64,000 nucleotides of DNA from Helicoverpa zea (Eukaryota > Arthropoda > Insecta > Lepidoptera > Noctuidae): the NCBI RefSeq assembly GCF_022581195.2, contig NC_061474.1, forward strand, positions 9,362,001 to 9,426,000, read 5' to 3'. The position numbers were made by a program, and so were the translations under genes. The notes beneath the pieces were generated by a model that was given only the letters and a program-made list of their open reading frames with translations, searched no databases and had not been told where the DNA came from. Positions 12,901 through 27,900 of this stretch are shown one piece after another. Positions within the stretch are counted from its first letter, which is position 1. Each line of letters starts with the position of its first letter.

Positions 12901-15900
12901 TTTTTTGATGATAATACTTTTAGATTTTTTTGTGTCAGTGTGTGTGTGTATATGTGTGATCATGCTATATGTTTCACTAGGTTCCGCCGTCATCTGTGTT
13001 CCTTTAAAACTGCGTAGCGTTCCGGAATAAAAAGTAGCCTATGGCTTTTCTGGTTTCATAGGCTTAAAAAACTTAATAAATTTTTCAAATCGCTCAAATA
13101 TTTTTTGAGATTCGAAATCAAAATCAAAAGCCATTTATTCAAAGTAGGCTGAAAATCAGCACTTTTTGAACGTCAAATCTTCAAAAGAGAGCCCCCAAAA
13201 CGCCCGCCCTTCACCACTTATTATGTGTTTTTGCTATTCTTTTTTCTATTATTCTGTTTCCTATATGATTAGCGCGTTCAAACCAACCAGCTTAAAAAGA
13301 TCAGGAATTATAAGGCCGACTCAACAAAAATCACTTATTAAAAAAGGCTTTAAAGAGTATTAACTTCTATACTATACTATTCTATATTATTCTATACTAT
13401 ACTATTCTATATACTATACTATTCTATATCTATTGCGTATTGATCTTAGGTTGGTTAGGTTGACTTTACGTAAGAATTCCCAAAGCAAACATTTTAAGAA
13501 ATACCGCATTAAAGCCGCCTTTTATTATAATTTTTCAGATCAAAGCTTAATGTCAAATACTCCTTATAGATATCTAATTCTACAATTCTCCCCAAGGATA
13601 CATTTCAAACACGCCTGCAATCCATCAGGAGAGAATTGTACTAAATCTTCATAAAACGAGGGTAACCGATGTTTAAATATTCTGAAATGTACCCCAGACG
13701 ATACCCGCAGGAAGGCAATTTCACGTTCACTTACGATGGAAGAAAAAGGAAATATGTCTTAGATGGAAACCAATTTTGATGTCTGTTAAGCGAGACGTCG
13801 AATAATGTTACAATTAAGCTTGTTAAAATATAGATCGCAGGAATGTTTTTTTTTTTTTTTGTTGAAAAAGCTCATCTTGTTATCTACACATATTGTAGAT
13901 ATAATAAAGAGGAAATGTTTTTTTGTTTGTTTGTAGCCTGAAGGCTCCGAAACTACTGAACAGATTAAAAAAAAAATTCTCTGGTGGTCTATACTCTTCA
14001 AGACTAATAAAGATAGGCTACCTATGTATGTATGTTATATACCGGTACATACCGGTAGTAGTTCCCATGGCGTTTGTTGCCCGTGGTACTACCAATAGTA
14101 CTACCAGTAGTACCACGGGTAAATTTTTCTTCCCGTAGTACTACCAAGCGGTCTGGTAGTACCACGGGCAAGAAAAAACTACCCGTGGTACTACTGTCAA
14201 TAGTCTAGGTTTTTTTCAACCCTTTTGTTGTCACAGTTGATATTGTCATCCTAGAAAGAGAATTGAAACAAATATTTTTTTAATGTGGATATATTTTGGT
14301 ACTATTTCGTAAATAGATCTGGAACGGTACGGCTAGTATAGTTAATAAAATAAAGTTTGTTTAGACACACTTATCTCAGGAATACCTATATTTTTTTCGG
14401 TTTGTCCTACTTATCGAGAAAGTGAACTTTTTATCCGTGTGTGCCCGACTTCTGTCGGAAGCTAGTCAAACAATAATCTACGTTCGAAAAGTAAGGTACA
14501 GTAATCTATTATATTCCTAGGTACATGATTAACTTATTGCAAACAATGTTATTTATTCACGTCGAGCATAAATATGAAAACATTCACTATTCTATTCAGT
14601 TTTCCCTCTTTTTAATCAAGAATCCTACTAATATTATAAACGCGAAAGTTTCTATGTATGGATGTATGGATGTTTGTTACTCTTTCACGCAAAAACTACT
14701 GAATGGATTTTAATGAAACTTTACAATAATATAGTACGAACGTACAATACTAAACTTGCGCAGACGAAGTCGCGGGCACCAGCTAGTTGCTTATAAATAT
14801 CATACCACAAACAAAACTAGCTTTTGTTTTTTTGCGGTATTTATCTTAGGAAAAAAATACTTGCGTACTTATTACCTACAACGTAGAAATGGTCACATTC
14901 CAGAAAGAACAACGATTATAGTGAATATAATAAAAAAATGCAAGGTTTTTAGTCTAGATCTTCTCCATAGGAAAACTTTTGTTTGGTAAACATAAAATAA
15001 AATATCAAGCTTCTTCCTTAAAATATTAAACTTTACCCAACACAAACAAAGGTAGTTTATTTGACACTCGAATCTTCTGTCTTTCTGTCTTTTAATGAAA
15101 ATGTTTAACAAATAATAAAAACACAGTTAATTATTCAATTTACAACAGCGTAAAATATAACTTAGTATACAAACTCATAAAAAATATACCTTTTAGTTAT
15201 TATTATTCTTCGGAAAAACCTAAGGCATAAAACCTTTTTACGGCAGATGAAAATTAAAACCACATTTTAATGAAATTAACTGTAATTAAAATATAGACGT
15301 AAATTGACTTAGTAATTATAAAAATAAAGTTACTTAGCAACTGATGGGATTTTTATGAAACTTGGGAGTAATACCTATAGCATACACATAAGCATGAGTA
15401 CATAAAATTTATTTTTATTCGGGTGCGATAAGCCCCTCAGAAAGCTCCCTCAGAAAGCGGTTGAAACTGCAGGCACAAGCTAGTTAACAAATAAACAAAC
15501 TCTCTTTTGCATTTACAATAACAAAGATTAATAGTACTTTATAACAATAATAATGTTTTTATATAACCTACTGTTACGACTGGCTCTATTCTTTATCTTT
15601 ATAACTAGTGTATAAACTTTTATTATTTCTCTGCCAAATGAGATCCGAATAGTAACTACAGGTAATTGAGTTTTAGACCCTACTTTGCTTACTGAAATAC
15701 CGAAATAAAAATGTAGTAAATATTACTACTGTCTCTTTTTAGGGCTCCTTAACAAAATGGTAAAATAGGACCCTGATTCTAAGATTTTGCTGTCCGTCCG
15801 TCTATCAGCCGACAATCTCATGAATTGTGGTAGTTAGGTAATTTGAAGTTTTGAAAGATTGATGTTCATATTTTCTACGTTTACATTTTTCATAGAATAC

Positions 15901-18900
15901 GCTCAGAAGAAATAAAAATATATATTACGGGGCTCCCCATACGACACATATTTCGTGATAAAGCCGTTGTATAGAGATTGTTACGGAATCCTTCTTGCAA
16001 TTGTCAGACTCGCACTTAAACAGTTTTTTCATTATGTGAAATATAACGACATAAGGTAAATACCGTAGTACAGTGTGAGTATTATCATCAAAAAATAAGG
16101 TCTAGACGCGAATAGATATTCCCACGTTTATTTTTTTTTTACCTACGTAAGTTATGTAATGTTATGGATCGATGCTAGGTGAGTTTACGTTCACAGACGA
16201 CTGTGTCAGACGAATGTCCTGCCTGGGGCCCGATTCTCCTAAGTCAATAATGTCAAAATCGAATAGAAATCGAATCACAATATGATCGCAATTGCAGTTT
16301 TAACCATACCGGGCATTCTGCTACTAATAAAAGACCAATCGTATTCGATTGACATTTGATTGGTGTGCGATTGGTCTGCTATTTTGGAGATTTTGGTCTT
16401 TACGGTAGTTTGCTGTTCAATCATTTTGCAATCGTAAATCATTTGCAGACAAAATGATTCATTATTGAATGACAGAAAAGGATAAAAACGTTTATTACAA
16501 AGAAAAAATAGCGGAATGCCACATACGCTTCAATCGTAATCGAGTCGGGATTGGATCTCAGTCGAATCGAGTCGAACGTGAATCGTATGTTGCTTAAGTA
16601 AAATTAGGAGAATCGGGTCCCTGGTCATGCCAGATAAATTAATATTATGTATACAGTGTGATAAAAGTGTACCTATTTAATATGTATTGTACAGACGAAT
16701 AGAAATCTAGAAAGTCGTACCTACAGAGGTGTAAATAAAATTGTGTTAAAAATATGAATTATTGGGAATGTTACTAATCATTATTTATGGATGATTTCAT
16801 AGACAAAAATAGATATAAACCTAAAAAATATAAATGTTATAAAGGTTATTGTGTTATTCGTATTATTTTTAAGTGTCTCAGGATCTACTGCTACAATTTG
16901 AAAAAAAGACAATGTAAGATAGACCAACTATTGAAGAGTCCAACAGGCTACTTTAAATCCAGTTGTGTGAAATGGTTTCCTCAAGAAAACACAAGTCGTC
17001 ACTAGTAAATTATAAACAAGCAAGATGAAGACAAATAACAATTCAAATCAACCCAAACCATAGATTTGGTTAAATGGCAAATAGTTAGTTTCACATTATT
17101 CCTAAGAGCATCATAAACTGCCCACAGAGGTACATTAAATCTAAACCGATATGGTTATGATACACTTGAACTGCAAATCCAAATGTTATTAGCTAAAACT
17201 GGTGCCAACTGATAATCCTCAGGACACAATAATATGAATATTTATGCTTATATCATAAAGCTGAAGAGTTTGTTTGTTTGCATGGACTAATCTCATAAAT
17301 TACTGGGCCAATTTTTCATTAAAAAAAAGTGACGCCTGATCCATCCATCATTCCATTATTTATCATTGTTAGATATATCATCTTTCAGTGTTAGACAGTC
17401 CATTTATCGAGGAAGTCTATGGCTAGCTTTTTATCCTGCACGGAGTAGTTCTCATGGGACGCTAGTGCTCAAGTGGAAGTTAGTAATAAAATTAAAGTTT
17501 GGAGTCTAGCAAACTCCTGTAGTATGTAGTTGGGACAATACTTATAAAATCATACGACACGGTTTGTCTCCTGAAGACCTACTTTGATACTTTTATGTAC
17601 TAGACTAGATCGTGAAATATGACGCTCTCAATGGCGCAATAGTCCTGGGTTCGATTCCCGGTACGGTCAACACTTGTGTGAGCATACTTGTTGGCTCGGG
17701 TTGTTTTCGTTGTTGTCTTGTTGGGTTTTATATGTATTATGTATATTCTATGTACTTCATCAGTTGTGTAAGCACCCATAACACGTGTTAGAATATGTTG
17801 CATTTCCATGTGCGTAAAACCGCATTTAAATCTATTTATAGACTTAGAACAAAATTACGCTACTAAATTATCCCATAATTATAATTGGCTGTTTGCAAAC
17901 GACATGGAAATGCTAACAAACAATAATTAATTTAACATCAAAGCTATTGAGAGTATTGTTTGAGATATTGTTAAATTGTTCCTTTCAGAGAGGGTTACAA
18001 AGGATGCGTGGGGCTGATTTTAGCCCGTAGCTGATAATGAAATGATGTATGTACGATATGTTACAATACAATACAAACGAAGGTCTGGAATCAATGGGCT
18101 GCGGGATTGTTCGAAACAGTTACCGCGGCTCTGGTACAGAAAAGGCCTACGACGGAACACGACGGTTTTTTAAATGGTTTTATAGTCAGTAAGAGTCTGA
18201 CACTCCCTCACCGCTGCTGACCCACAGCGGGAGGGAGATGATTTTTGACGTCGTTAAAAAGAGGTCTGGAATCAATTGTTATTTAATTATTTAGAGAAAC
18301 AATTTAAAAATGAGGATGTTTTTCCTATGAATAACAGCATGAGTCGATCGATCATAAAGTTAAGCAGCGTTTAGTGTGGTTGGTCTGTACATAATGTATG
18401 AATATCTCTTCCAGCGAGTTAATCCGTGCTTTGAAAGGTAATTTAAATGGCCGGACTTGGACTGTCATTTGGACGTCCTTAAAAATCGTCGCAAAAAGTC
18501 TTATAAAGGATTATCGGGTCGCCCAGGTAGCTGGGTTGAGGAGGTCACATAAGCAGTCAATCCATGCAAAACACTAATACTCAGCTGCATCTAGTAAGAC
18601 TGAGGTACAAAATACTACCCTTTTTAGTACATTTAGCTACGTAACAATTTCAATTGTGCAACATGCTGGTATGTTTATTTCACTATGCAAATTGTCAATT
18701 CAAACACAAACCATGTTTTCGATATTTGTCCAACTTTTTGGACCATCATGTGAAAATATTTCAACTAAAAATAATAAAATCTATTGTAATAGTTATCTGG
18801 CAAATCCAATAGAATCGGAATTTTGATTCAGTTTGCGTTCAATAATTGTACAAACAACCATTGTTGGTTTTATTTTGATATCGGAATTTCGATACGCAGC

Positions 18901-21900
18901 AAAAAGTTCTCACATTGAGAGGAAACTCGTGAATGATTCAAAACTCGATCTACTTCCAAAGCAACAAAATGTACTAAGTAAATAAATATATTAGTTGTAG
19001 TTTGTATGATCCCTTGCTGGACCCTACAATACTTTAGATGATGGTGGAAAGGAATAAAAGATTGTTAAGTACTGAACACTACTGTATTAACCGAAACGTA
19101 CTAAAGGTAAAGATGAGCTTAATGGACTATGAGTGAATGAAATGAGTGACGCAGCCCTTGTTGGCTGTAACGAGAACGCTTGACCAACTTGGTAGCTCAA
19201 CGCGAACTGAACATATATTATGAATTAAAATGTAAGTGGCGTAAAATGCTGATGTGCGGAATGTGCGGTTGCACCGTACATGCTCCCGAGCGGGAAGATG
19301 AGTATGAGATGAACATGATAAGATGAGTAACAAGGTGATGCCAATTGGTCCTTATACTTGATGATTAACAAGGTGATTCCAATTGGTCCTTATTTAATGC
19401 TTAGAGTCTCTACTTGAACTCCGTTTTACGTGATATAGGCACTGTACACTTGTCTAACTTATGCACCTTTGGAATTTCTCTGTAATCTGACACACACGGA
19501 ATTTCACACTGATTACGCGCACTAGCACTATATTCCACAGTGGATGATGACAGAGAGGCCCCAGCCTCTGCCCGTGCCGGGGTCATGTGTTGCGTTGCCT
19601 GTAGACTTGCCAATGCGGCCCTTGCCACCTCGAGAGAAGCGGTCCGCCTGTTGTGCAGCCGACGCCGTACCATGAAGCCTGCTCCAACCACCAACACAAC
19701 TCCGATCATCACATAAAATGCTGTGTAGTGATGGATATCGTGATAGGAAAGTTGATTTGGTAACTTTTCACTTGCTTTAAGTATGCGGAGTTGTTTCTTG
19801 ATTTCGTCGAACTCCTCGTTACTCGAGAGTAGTGTATTGTTTTGTATCAGTGGTGTCGAGATGCCTGCGTTTATGATATGATTAATTGGTTCTATCTCAG
19901 GTAGCTTTAACGATGGTTTTATGTTTAAAGTGCTAAAAGCTTCATTGCGTGAGTAAACGGTAAAACTTTCAGTTTTAATTAGACAGTCGTGTTCGACTCC
20001 CAATATGCCTGCTTTTATTATCTGCCCCGGCGACACATTATCGCCGCATAGAACTCTTATTTCACACTGACTACAGCAGAAAAATGCGTAATTGTTTATT
20101 TTGCTAAGAGCTGTCCATTGGTTCGAACAAGTCGTAATGCTGATCTTGCATTTGCTTGAGTCTGGTTCTAGTTCACAAAATTTTTCATTATTCTTGAGAT
20201 GATAAATTGGCTTCTCTATATGACATAGATAATTGTCCACATTGTCACTTAGACATACCTGAACGTCGGATATGGACATTGGTAAATACGAGTCCTTCTT
20301 TAAATTGATTGCAACATGTTCAGCAATCGGAGTTAATGTAGCCATCCTTGAATTACCTACAGATTGAGGTATTGGGATAATTTTCATGATGGAAAATGTA
20401 TCTCTAGACACCAGAGGTACTTTCAATTCGAAGATTAAAAACTCTTCAGTCATTCTTGCTTTGACTGTCAATAAATGATAAATGTTTTTAAAGTTGATTT
20501 GTAAGTTATTGATCGGTAACGTAAGATCTTTTGAAAGATGACTCGATATTGTATTCAGCGTGTTCTTCAGTTGTTCTGGTGACAATAAATGAATATTGAG
20601 TCTTCCGTGGTAAACATCTGTTACGGTATCTAATAAACTTGTTTGGATTGTTTTTAGCTGTCTGAGAACATTGCTTGTAGCGATTGCTCCCGTACTGAAA
20701 TCGTTCATGATTCGATTTCTCTCTGATTCGTTCAATAAAACGTTTTCTATTCTATCTAGCTTGATTGATAATGTATTAAGCATCTTGTGTTGCTTATTAA
20801 TTGCTTGCCCGTTTCTTTTCAAAATGTTGTATTCTGCTTCAATTACCGTTGTTTGTTGTTTCAACAGCGAGATTAAATGATCTTCATTGTCACGTATGGA
20901 TTGAATATCTTGTTTATATTGTTCTGCGAATCTCTCATCAAGTACACCGAATAAATTGTTTGCAAGATACCCTACACCGTTGATAAGGCCTCGCTTGCGG
21001 CGGCGCAGGTCTCGTGCGCGGCGCGTGCCGGTATGCTGACTCAGCAGCAGGTGGTTATAGTACTCGAGTTCTGAGAATTCATGCTTTAGTTGAACTTGAA
21101 TTACGTCACAATGTGATGTTTCTTTAAACTTATTGCATAGCTGTTCTAAGTAGCCGAGGTATTTACTGCATGCTTCGGTACCTTGCCAAAGTGAATTCAT
21201 GTCATAGTATGTGACTATCTTCCATTCATCTCTGATTAGTTGCATGTTTGCAATTTTGTCCAAATAAAAACCTTGATTGTCTTTTAATTGTGTTACATTG
21301 TATGAACCGTATGCTGTGGTCAAAATGCTCATGAAAGACAAGAGTAACATTACCAGCGAAAAAAAGCTGTAGTTTACTCTTTTGATTTGATATGGCTTGC
21401 CATCCTTTACTTCCTTGGAACGCAACTCTTGTTTGTTGATTCTATCGTTCACAGGGAGAATAGACAGTTTGATAATAGGCCTCTTGATCAGCCCATTCTT
21501 TGTTTTCAATGTGACCACCCTGATGTGGCCATCGGCCCCGGGATGCAGCTGGACGACTCGACCAACTGCCCATTTCCCAGGAGGTAAGTTTGCATCGTTA
21601 ATTGTGACGATGTCATTTAGTTGAATGTCTGGTTGAGAATGTCTCCACTTGCTTCTTGCTGACAGCTGTGTGAGATATTCTGCATGCCAACGTTTCCAAA
21701 TATCTTGTACTATTTTTTGAGTTAAATGCCATCTTGTCCGCATATCAGTTTCTGTTTCTAATATAGTCATATCTTGATTTAGATTGATAAAGCTTGACGG
21801 AGAGAGGAAATCTAGATCGTTGGGGTCTTCAGTAAGAGGACACAATGGCCTTGAGTTAAGTACTGCTTCTAACTGGGCCAGAACTGTGCTGAACTCTTCA

Positions 21901-24900
21901 AAAGTGAGCTTTTGCTCTCCAACGACTCTTCTTAAATGATATTTTAAACTTTTAACTGCAGCCTCCCACAGCCCTCCTGCTGTGGGCCATGAGGGTGCGT
22001 TAAAATGCCATTCAATCTCCAGGCTAGTAATTTCTTTGATGAAATCTTGATCAAATGTTTTTTGTATTTGTTCCAATTCTTCCTGTAAAATTTTGTTAGC
22101 ACCAACAAAGTTTGTACCATTGTCGCTATACAAGTGTTTCGGCGAGCCTTTTCTTCCAGCCATTCGTCGCAATGCAGCTAGGAATGCTGATGATGTGAGG
22201 TCCGAGACTAAATCTAGATGAACAAGCTTGGTTGCCATACAGACAAATACCACTACGTAGCCCTTTGTAGTCTTAATTCCTCGGCCCTTGTTGGCCTTTA
22301 TGAGCACGTGTCCGGTAAAATCGACGCCTGTATGTTCAAAAGGCTTTGCAATGTTACATCTCTGCGTAGGTAAATCACCCATCAACTGTGTCATCTTGCT
22401 TGGATTGTGTTTACGACAGGTAACGCAGGTACGTATACGTTTTTTGACGGCTCGATTACCGCCTATGATCCAATAATTCTTGCGAATGAATGCTGATGTC
22501 ACCCGTGCTCCTCCATGGAAGGTAAGTTCATGTGCTTGATCTATAATTAAGTTTGTTAAATGTCCTTCGTGAGCTATGATAATCGGATGCATCATGTCTT
22601 GATTGATATTGGCCTTGCTTAGTCTTCCTTTGACTCTGAGAAGTCCCTCGTTGTCAAGGAATGGATTTAATTGCAATAACTTGTTTTTTGCTGATAGCGG
22701 CTTATTTTCTTTTAAATAATGTACTTCCTGAGCAAATTCTCTCTGCTGTACATGTAATATTATTTTATGCTTAGCATTTTTTAATTCATGTAATGTTAAA
22801 TAAGTTTGCATGCGATTTTTTCTTGTATCTCGCTTGCTTGATAAATCTTAATATCCATGCTAAAACTCTTGTTAGTTTAGCGAGTGTACTATATCTTACT
22901 AATAATTCATCCAAAATATTATCGCTTTCTTGCTGCGATATGTGATTAATAAGTTTCTTGGCTTTTCGTGCTTCTTCGTCTGTGGTAAACACTGCTTGCT
23001 CAGTTTCATGGTCAGGGTCGTATTTTCGGAGCCACGACGGTCCTTCCCACCACAGCGAATGATTTTTCAATTGATCGATACTCAATCCGCGGCTTGCACA
23101 GTCCGCTGGATTTTCTGCTGACTTGACGTAACGCCAGCAATCTATCGGTATTATGCTTGATATTTGTCGCACCCTGTTGGCGACAAAAGGCTTCCAACGT
23201 CCTGGCTCTTTTTGTAACCAGGCTAGGACTACCATTGAGTCTGTCCAAGTATATATCTTGATATTATGACTGATAAAGCATTGTTTAATTTTAGCCAACA
23301 ATTTTGACAATAATAAAGCACCACTCAACTCTAATTTTGGTAATGATATTGATTTGTTTACTGGAGCTAATCTTGCTTTTCCTGCCACCAAAGAAATCTT
23401 TGTTACTCCGTTGTTTTCAGTCTTGCAATAAACAACGCATGCGTAGGCTTTATTAGACGAATCGCAGAATCCATGTAATTCTAGCGTGTTGTTTTCTCCT
23501 GTACCCAGCCAACGCTCCAACTTGAATTGATTGATTTTGTGCATGTCATCTTTAATGTTTAGCCATTCTTTGCTAATTTGATCGGGTAACTTGTCATCCC
23601 ATTGACTACTTGACATCCAAACTTGCTGAAATAGTAGTTTTAGCTTTGTTGATAACGGTGACAGCCAACCAAGAGGGTCAAACAACTTTGATATGTCTGA
23701 TAACATGGATCTTTTAGTTGGTGTTTTGTTTGATGGTTCCATTTTTGATTGAAATGTAAATAAGTCTTGTTTTGAATTCCAACGTAATCCCAATGTTTTT
23801 GATGTCTCCATTTCCTTAAAATCGAAATTTTCTTGCTCTCTATTCGCACTGATTGCATCGTCTTGTAAGACTGATACGTTGGACGACCACTTTCTTAAAT
23901 TAAACCCCCCTGATTTTAGCAATGTGATTAAATCTTGCTTTAGTTTTACTGCTAACTCGACAGAATGCGACCCATGAAGGACGTCATCCATGTAGAATGA
24001 CTGCTCCAAGGCCTTGATTGCAACACTGTCGAAATTTTGTCTCTCATCTTCAGCCAGTTGTTTTAAAGTCATCATAGCTAAAAATGGTGCGGCCTTGGTG
24101 CCGTATGTAACCGTGCATAGTTGGTATACCTGATGACGCATGTCAGTAGTATCCCTCCATATGATTTTTTGGAATTTTTGATCCTGTTCATTTAGCCAAA
24201 TAAAACGGAACATTTTTTCGATATCTGCCGTAAAAGCAACGCGATATTGTCTCCACCTTATTAGTAAAGATTGGAGATCTTGCTGTAGATTTGGGCCTTT
24301 TAACATGACGTCATTTAAGCTAGTTCCTGTTGTTGTTTTTGATGAAGCGTTGAAAACTACGCGAAGTGCTGTCGTAGTGGAATCGTTTCGCAATACACAA
24401 TGGTGCGGTAAATAATAATCCGGTTGCATGTTACCGGACGCCGGTATCATATGTCCTAACGTTTTATATTCTTGAATAAATAATTTATATTGTTTTGCTA
24501 ATTCTTCATTATTGTGAAATTTCCTTTCCAACTGTTGAAATTGCGCCATTGCTTTATTTTTAGACAATCCCAACTGTACCTCAAAGTTTTCTTGAAAAGG
24601 CAATCTTACTTCATACATGCCATTATCATGCCTTCTTGTGGTTTTCTTGTAATACTCAATGCATTGTAGATCTTCTGCAGATAAATTGGATGATTCCGAG
24701 ATGTCTTCAATCTCCCAAAATCTTTGTACTTCGTCCACTTGATTCAGGACTACGCTACAATGAAAAGTGTTTAAGTTTCCGCATAAGATCCATCCCAGTC
24801 GTGTCTGTTGCGCGACCGGTAATGATAGATCCACCCTGATAATGCCCTCTAAAATGATATGGGAATACACATCGGCTCCCAATAAGATGTCGATAGGACG

Positions 24901-27900
24901 GCTGACATTGTATTCTGGATCGGCTAGTTGCACGCCAGCTAGATGTGCCCATGTTGGCTTGGTAAATGTACATCTTGGTAACTGATTAATCAGCGTGTCC
25001 ATGATTACTACATCTGTTTTAAATGTAAAGTCATTGAAATGCGAACAACATGTTATGTTCGTAACGCCCTTGCTACTGCTCTCCTTTTCCCCTATCCCGC
25101 AGATGACGGCCTTGCAATACTTTCTTGATAAAGCTAGCTGTTGTGTCGCTCTCGCTGTGATAAGAGAGGCTTGAGAGCCTTGATCTATTAGCGCACGCAT
25201 TTTGTGGTATGATCCGTCACTTGCTTGAACTTTGATCATTGCGGTTGCTAATAATGTTTCGATCATGTTATTGCCTTGTTGCGCAACGTGATTTTCTTGA
25301 GATTCTTGATTTTGCGTTGCAAGGACCACTGGTGTTTTATTCTCAGTAATTGTGTTACATGAAGACTTATTGTTGAACGCTTCATGTAAAAGTGTATTAT
25401 GTCTACCGCTACATTCGCGGCACCGTTTTTCGGACGTACATTCCTTATCCCCATGCGAATAAAGACAATTTTTGCACAGACGTAATCGTGTTATAGCTTG
25501 TCGCTTCGAACTTGGCGTCATAGTTAAAAACTTATTACAATAGTATATTCCATGTGACTCTTTGCATAATGGACATGTTAATTCGATATTATTTACCGAA
25601 GTCTTACCTGCTGAATATTTATTCTTGAAGAATGATGACGATGTTTTATTTTGCTTGCTTGTTGATGGTTTGGAATTTTCGTTTTTCTTGCGTGAAGATT
25701 CCAATGCGGTGAATCTGCTCTCTAAGAAGCTTAGAAACTCCGTCAATTTTGGTAGATCTCTGGGTTTCTTCAGAGATTCCAAATAATGATCATGCGTGTC
25801 CGCATCCAATTTCAGCAATAAAATACGCACGATGAATGGATCCCAGCTGTCTATGTTAACGCCTAGGTTCCTTATTGAGTTTAAACACTCTAGAGTGGTA
25901 TCGTGAATTTTCTTGATCTGAAAAACATTTGCTTGTTGAACTACTGGAAGATTCAGTACGAGATCTAGATGAGATGTAAAAATCAACCATTTGTTGTTGT
26001 ACCTATTGTTCAATATCTCCCAGCAGACATTGTAATTGTCAGAACTGATTTGTAAATGCTGTATCAAACGTTCAGCTTCTCCTCGCACCTTGCTTTTAAG
26101 AAACTGCATCTTGTGGGCGTTTGATAAGGAGATGTTACTGTGGATAGCTTCAGTAAACAAGTCCTTGAAAGACACCCAATTTTGATAATTGCCACTGAAG
26201 AACGGGATGTCGATTTTTGGCGTCCAATTCTCTTTGTGAACTACTGACCCTAGTTTTCTATTAATTGCATTTTTTAATTCATTGTAAATAGTTTCTTGCT
26301 TCGTATAAGACACCTCATATTCTTGATTCGTACCCTCTAATTCGCTGTCTAGTTCCCAATGTAAGGAATCTATAATAGACCATCGAGACTGTAGAATACG
26401 CAAGGCATCTTTCAACTCCCACTTTTCGGACATAAAATCCAAATTTATCCCTGCCACAGTGCGCTGCAGCGCCCTGAAGTTGCTTGCTTGTTTCTTCAAT
26501 AGTTCATCAAGCTTGCTAGATGAACCTCTGGAGCATGTCTCGACAGGCGGCGATTGTTGTCCCACCGGATCTTCTTGCTCAGACCATGCAGGACCCTGTT
26601 CTTCCTGTGTAGAATCTCCTTGTTGAGTTTCTTTCATCTTCATCAACAAAACTTGATATTGTTGATTGATAAGTTCCTTAGTCGAGATATATAGCTCTTT
26701 TGTTTTTTCGTATTTACGGCCAATGAAATAGGGATGAGTCTTACTTTCTTCCATGAGAAGACGTTCGTGATGGTACTGGTAATCAGACCAATATTGATTT
26801 AAAGTATCTAAACGTCGCTTGAAATAGTCAGCAGTCTTACGATCCGCTGAGTCTTTTTTGATATTTGTAGCCAACTTTAGGATGGCTGTGTAAAGTTCGT
26901 CCTGATTTGCATGTAAGGCCTCCATGACGAGGATTTAATTATAGTAAGAAATAAATGGAAAGATCTTACTTGACTGTTTTTGATAACTGCTTACGAATCC
27001 TTGGTGATCCGCTGAGACACCTGTTAGCCTCAGATTTTGATGATGAAGCGCTTCTTGAGACACCTGTTAGTCTCGAGTCTGTTGCACTGAACTCCTTATA
27101 GTTCGCGGGTCCTTGATGACCCTGGGTCACTTGTTAGTCCCAAAGTTTTGTAGTCACTCAACACAATTCACACAAGTTTTGAGTCACTGGTTAGCTAACC
27201 GCTGCACTGTCCACGCGCGCGATATGGACTATGCAGCGTGCAATGTTCACAACCGAAGGACCATAAATATGTATGATCCCTTGCTGGACCCTACAATACT
27301 TTAGATGATGGTGGAAAGGAATAAAAGATTGTTAAGTACTGAACACTACTGTATTAACCGAAACGTACTAAAGGTAAAGATGAGCTTAATGGACTATGAG
27401 TGAATGAAATGAGTGACGCAGCCCTTGTTGGCTGTAACGAGAACGCTTGACCAACTTGGTAGCTCAACGCGAACTGAACATATATTATGAATTAAAATGT
27501 AAGTGGCGTAAAATGCTGATGTGCGGAATGTGCGGTTGCACCGTACATAGTTAATTTTCTAGTCTAATGATGAAAATTCACTCCCTATCAAATTTACGAA
27601 AAGTCTGAATTTTTGCTTGATTTAATGATCTTAAGTTTTACAAAGGAAAATCAAAGGTATTAATGCATTTACATAAACAGGATCCAAATAGCCACTGTCG
27701 CCATAGCCAAGATCATTTGCCCAGAAGAAATGAACCAAATAACTTTAGTGACTATAATGAACTTCAAAAAGCAATTTCACAAATTCATCAAGAACCAAAA
27801 TAACACTGATTAGCAATTTAAATTATTCCAAACACGGAAGAAACAAGCTGAAAATATTCAAACAAGGCTTAAGACGCTCAATTAAAAATTGAACATGAAA

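Larger units (their letters stand above)
19003..27547 (-). mobile_element. Full-length BEL/Pao LTR retrotransposon with env-like ORF
   Basis: 8,545 bp bounded by 278-bp direct LTRs (19003-19280 and 27270-27547) that I read as identical. The exact 5-bp target duplication TAGTT lies at 18998-19002 and 27548-27552. On the minus strand the order is LTR, primer-binding-like site, leader, gag-protease-RT-RNase H ORF (26925-22786), integrase-env ORF (22811-19410), LTR. DUF1759-type gag, a DQGSQ protease, YMDD and the DUF5641-type tail after integrase are BEL/Pao (Belpaoviridae, semotivirus-like) features. Identical LTRs imply a recent insertion. The frameshift between the two ORFs either inactivates it or is used for expression. 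Confidence 0.93.
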
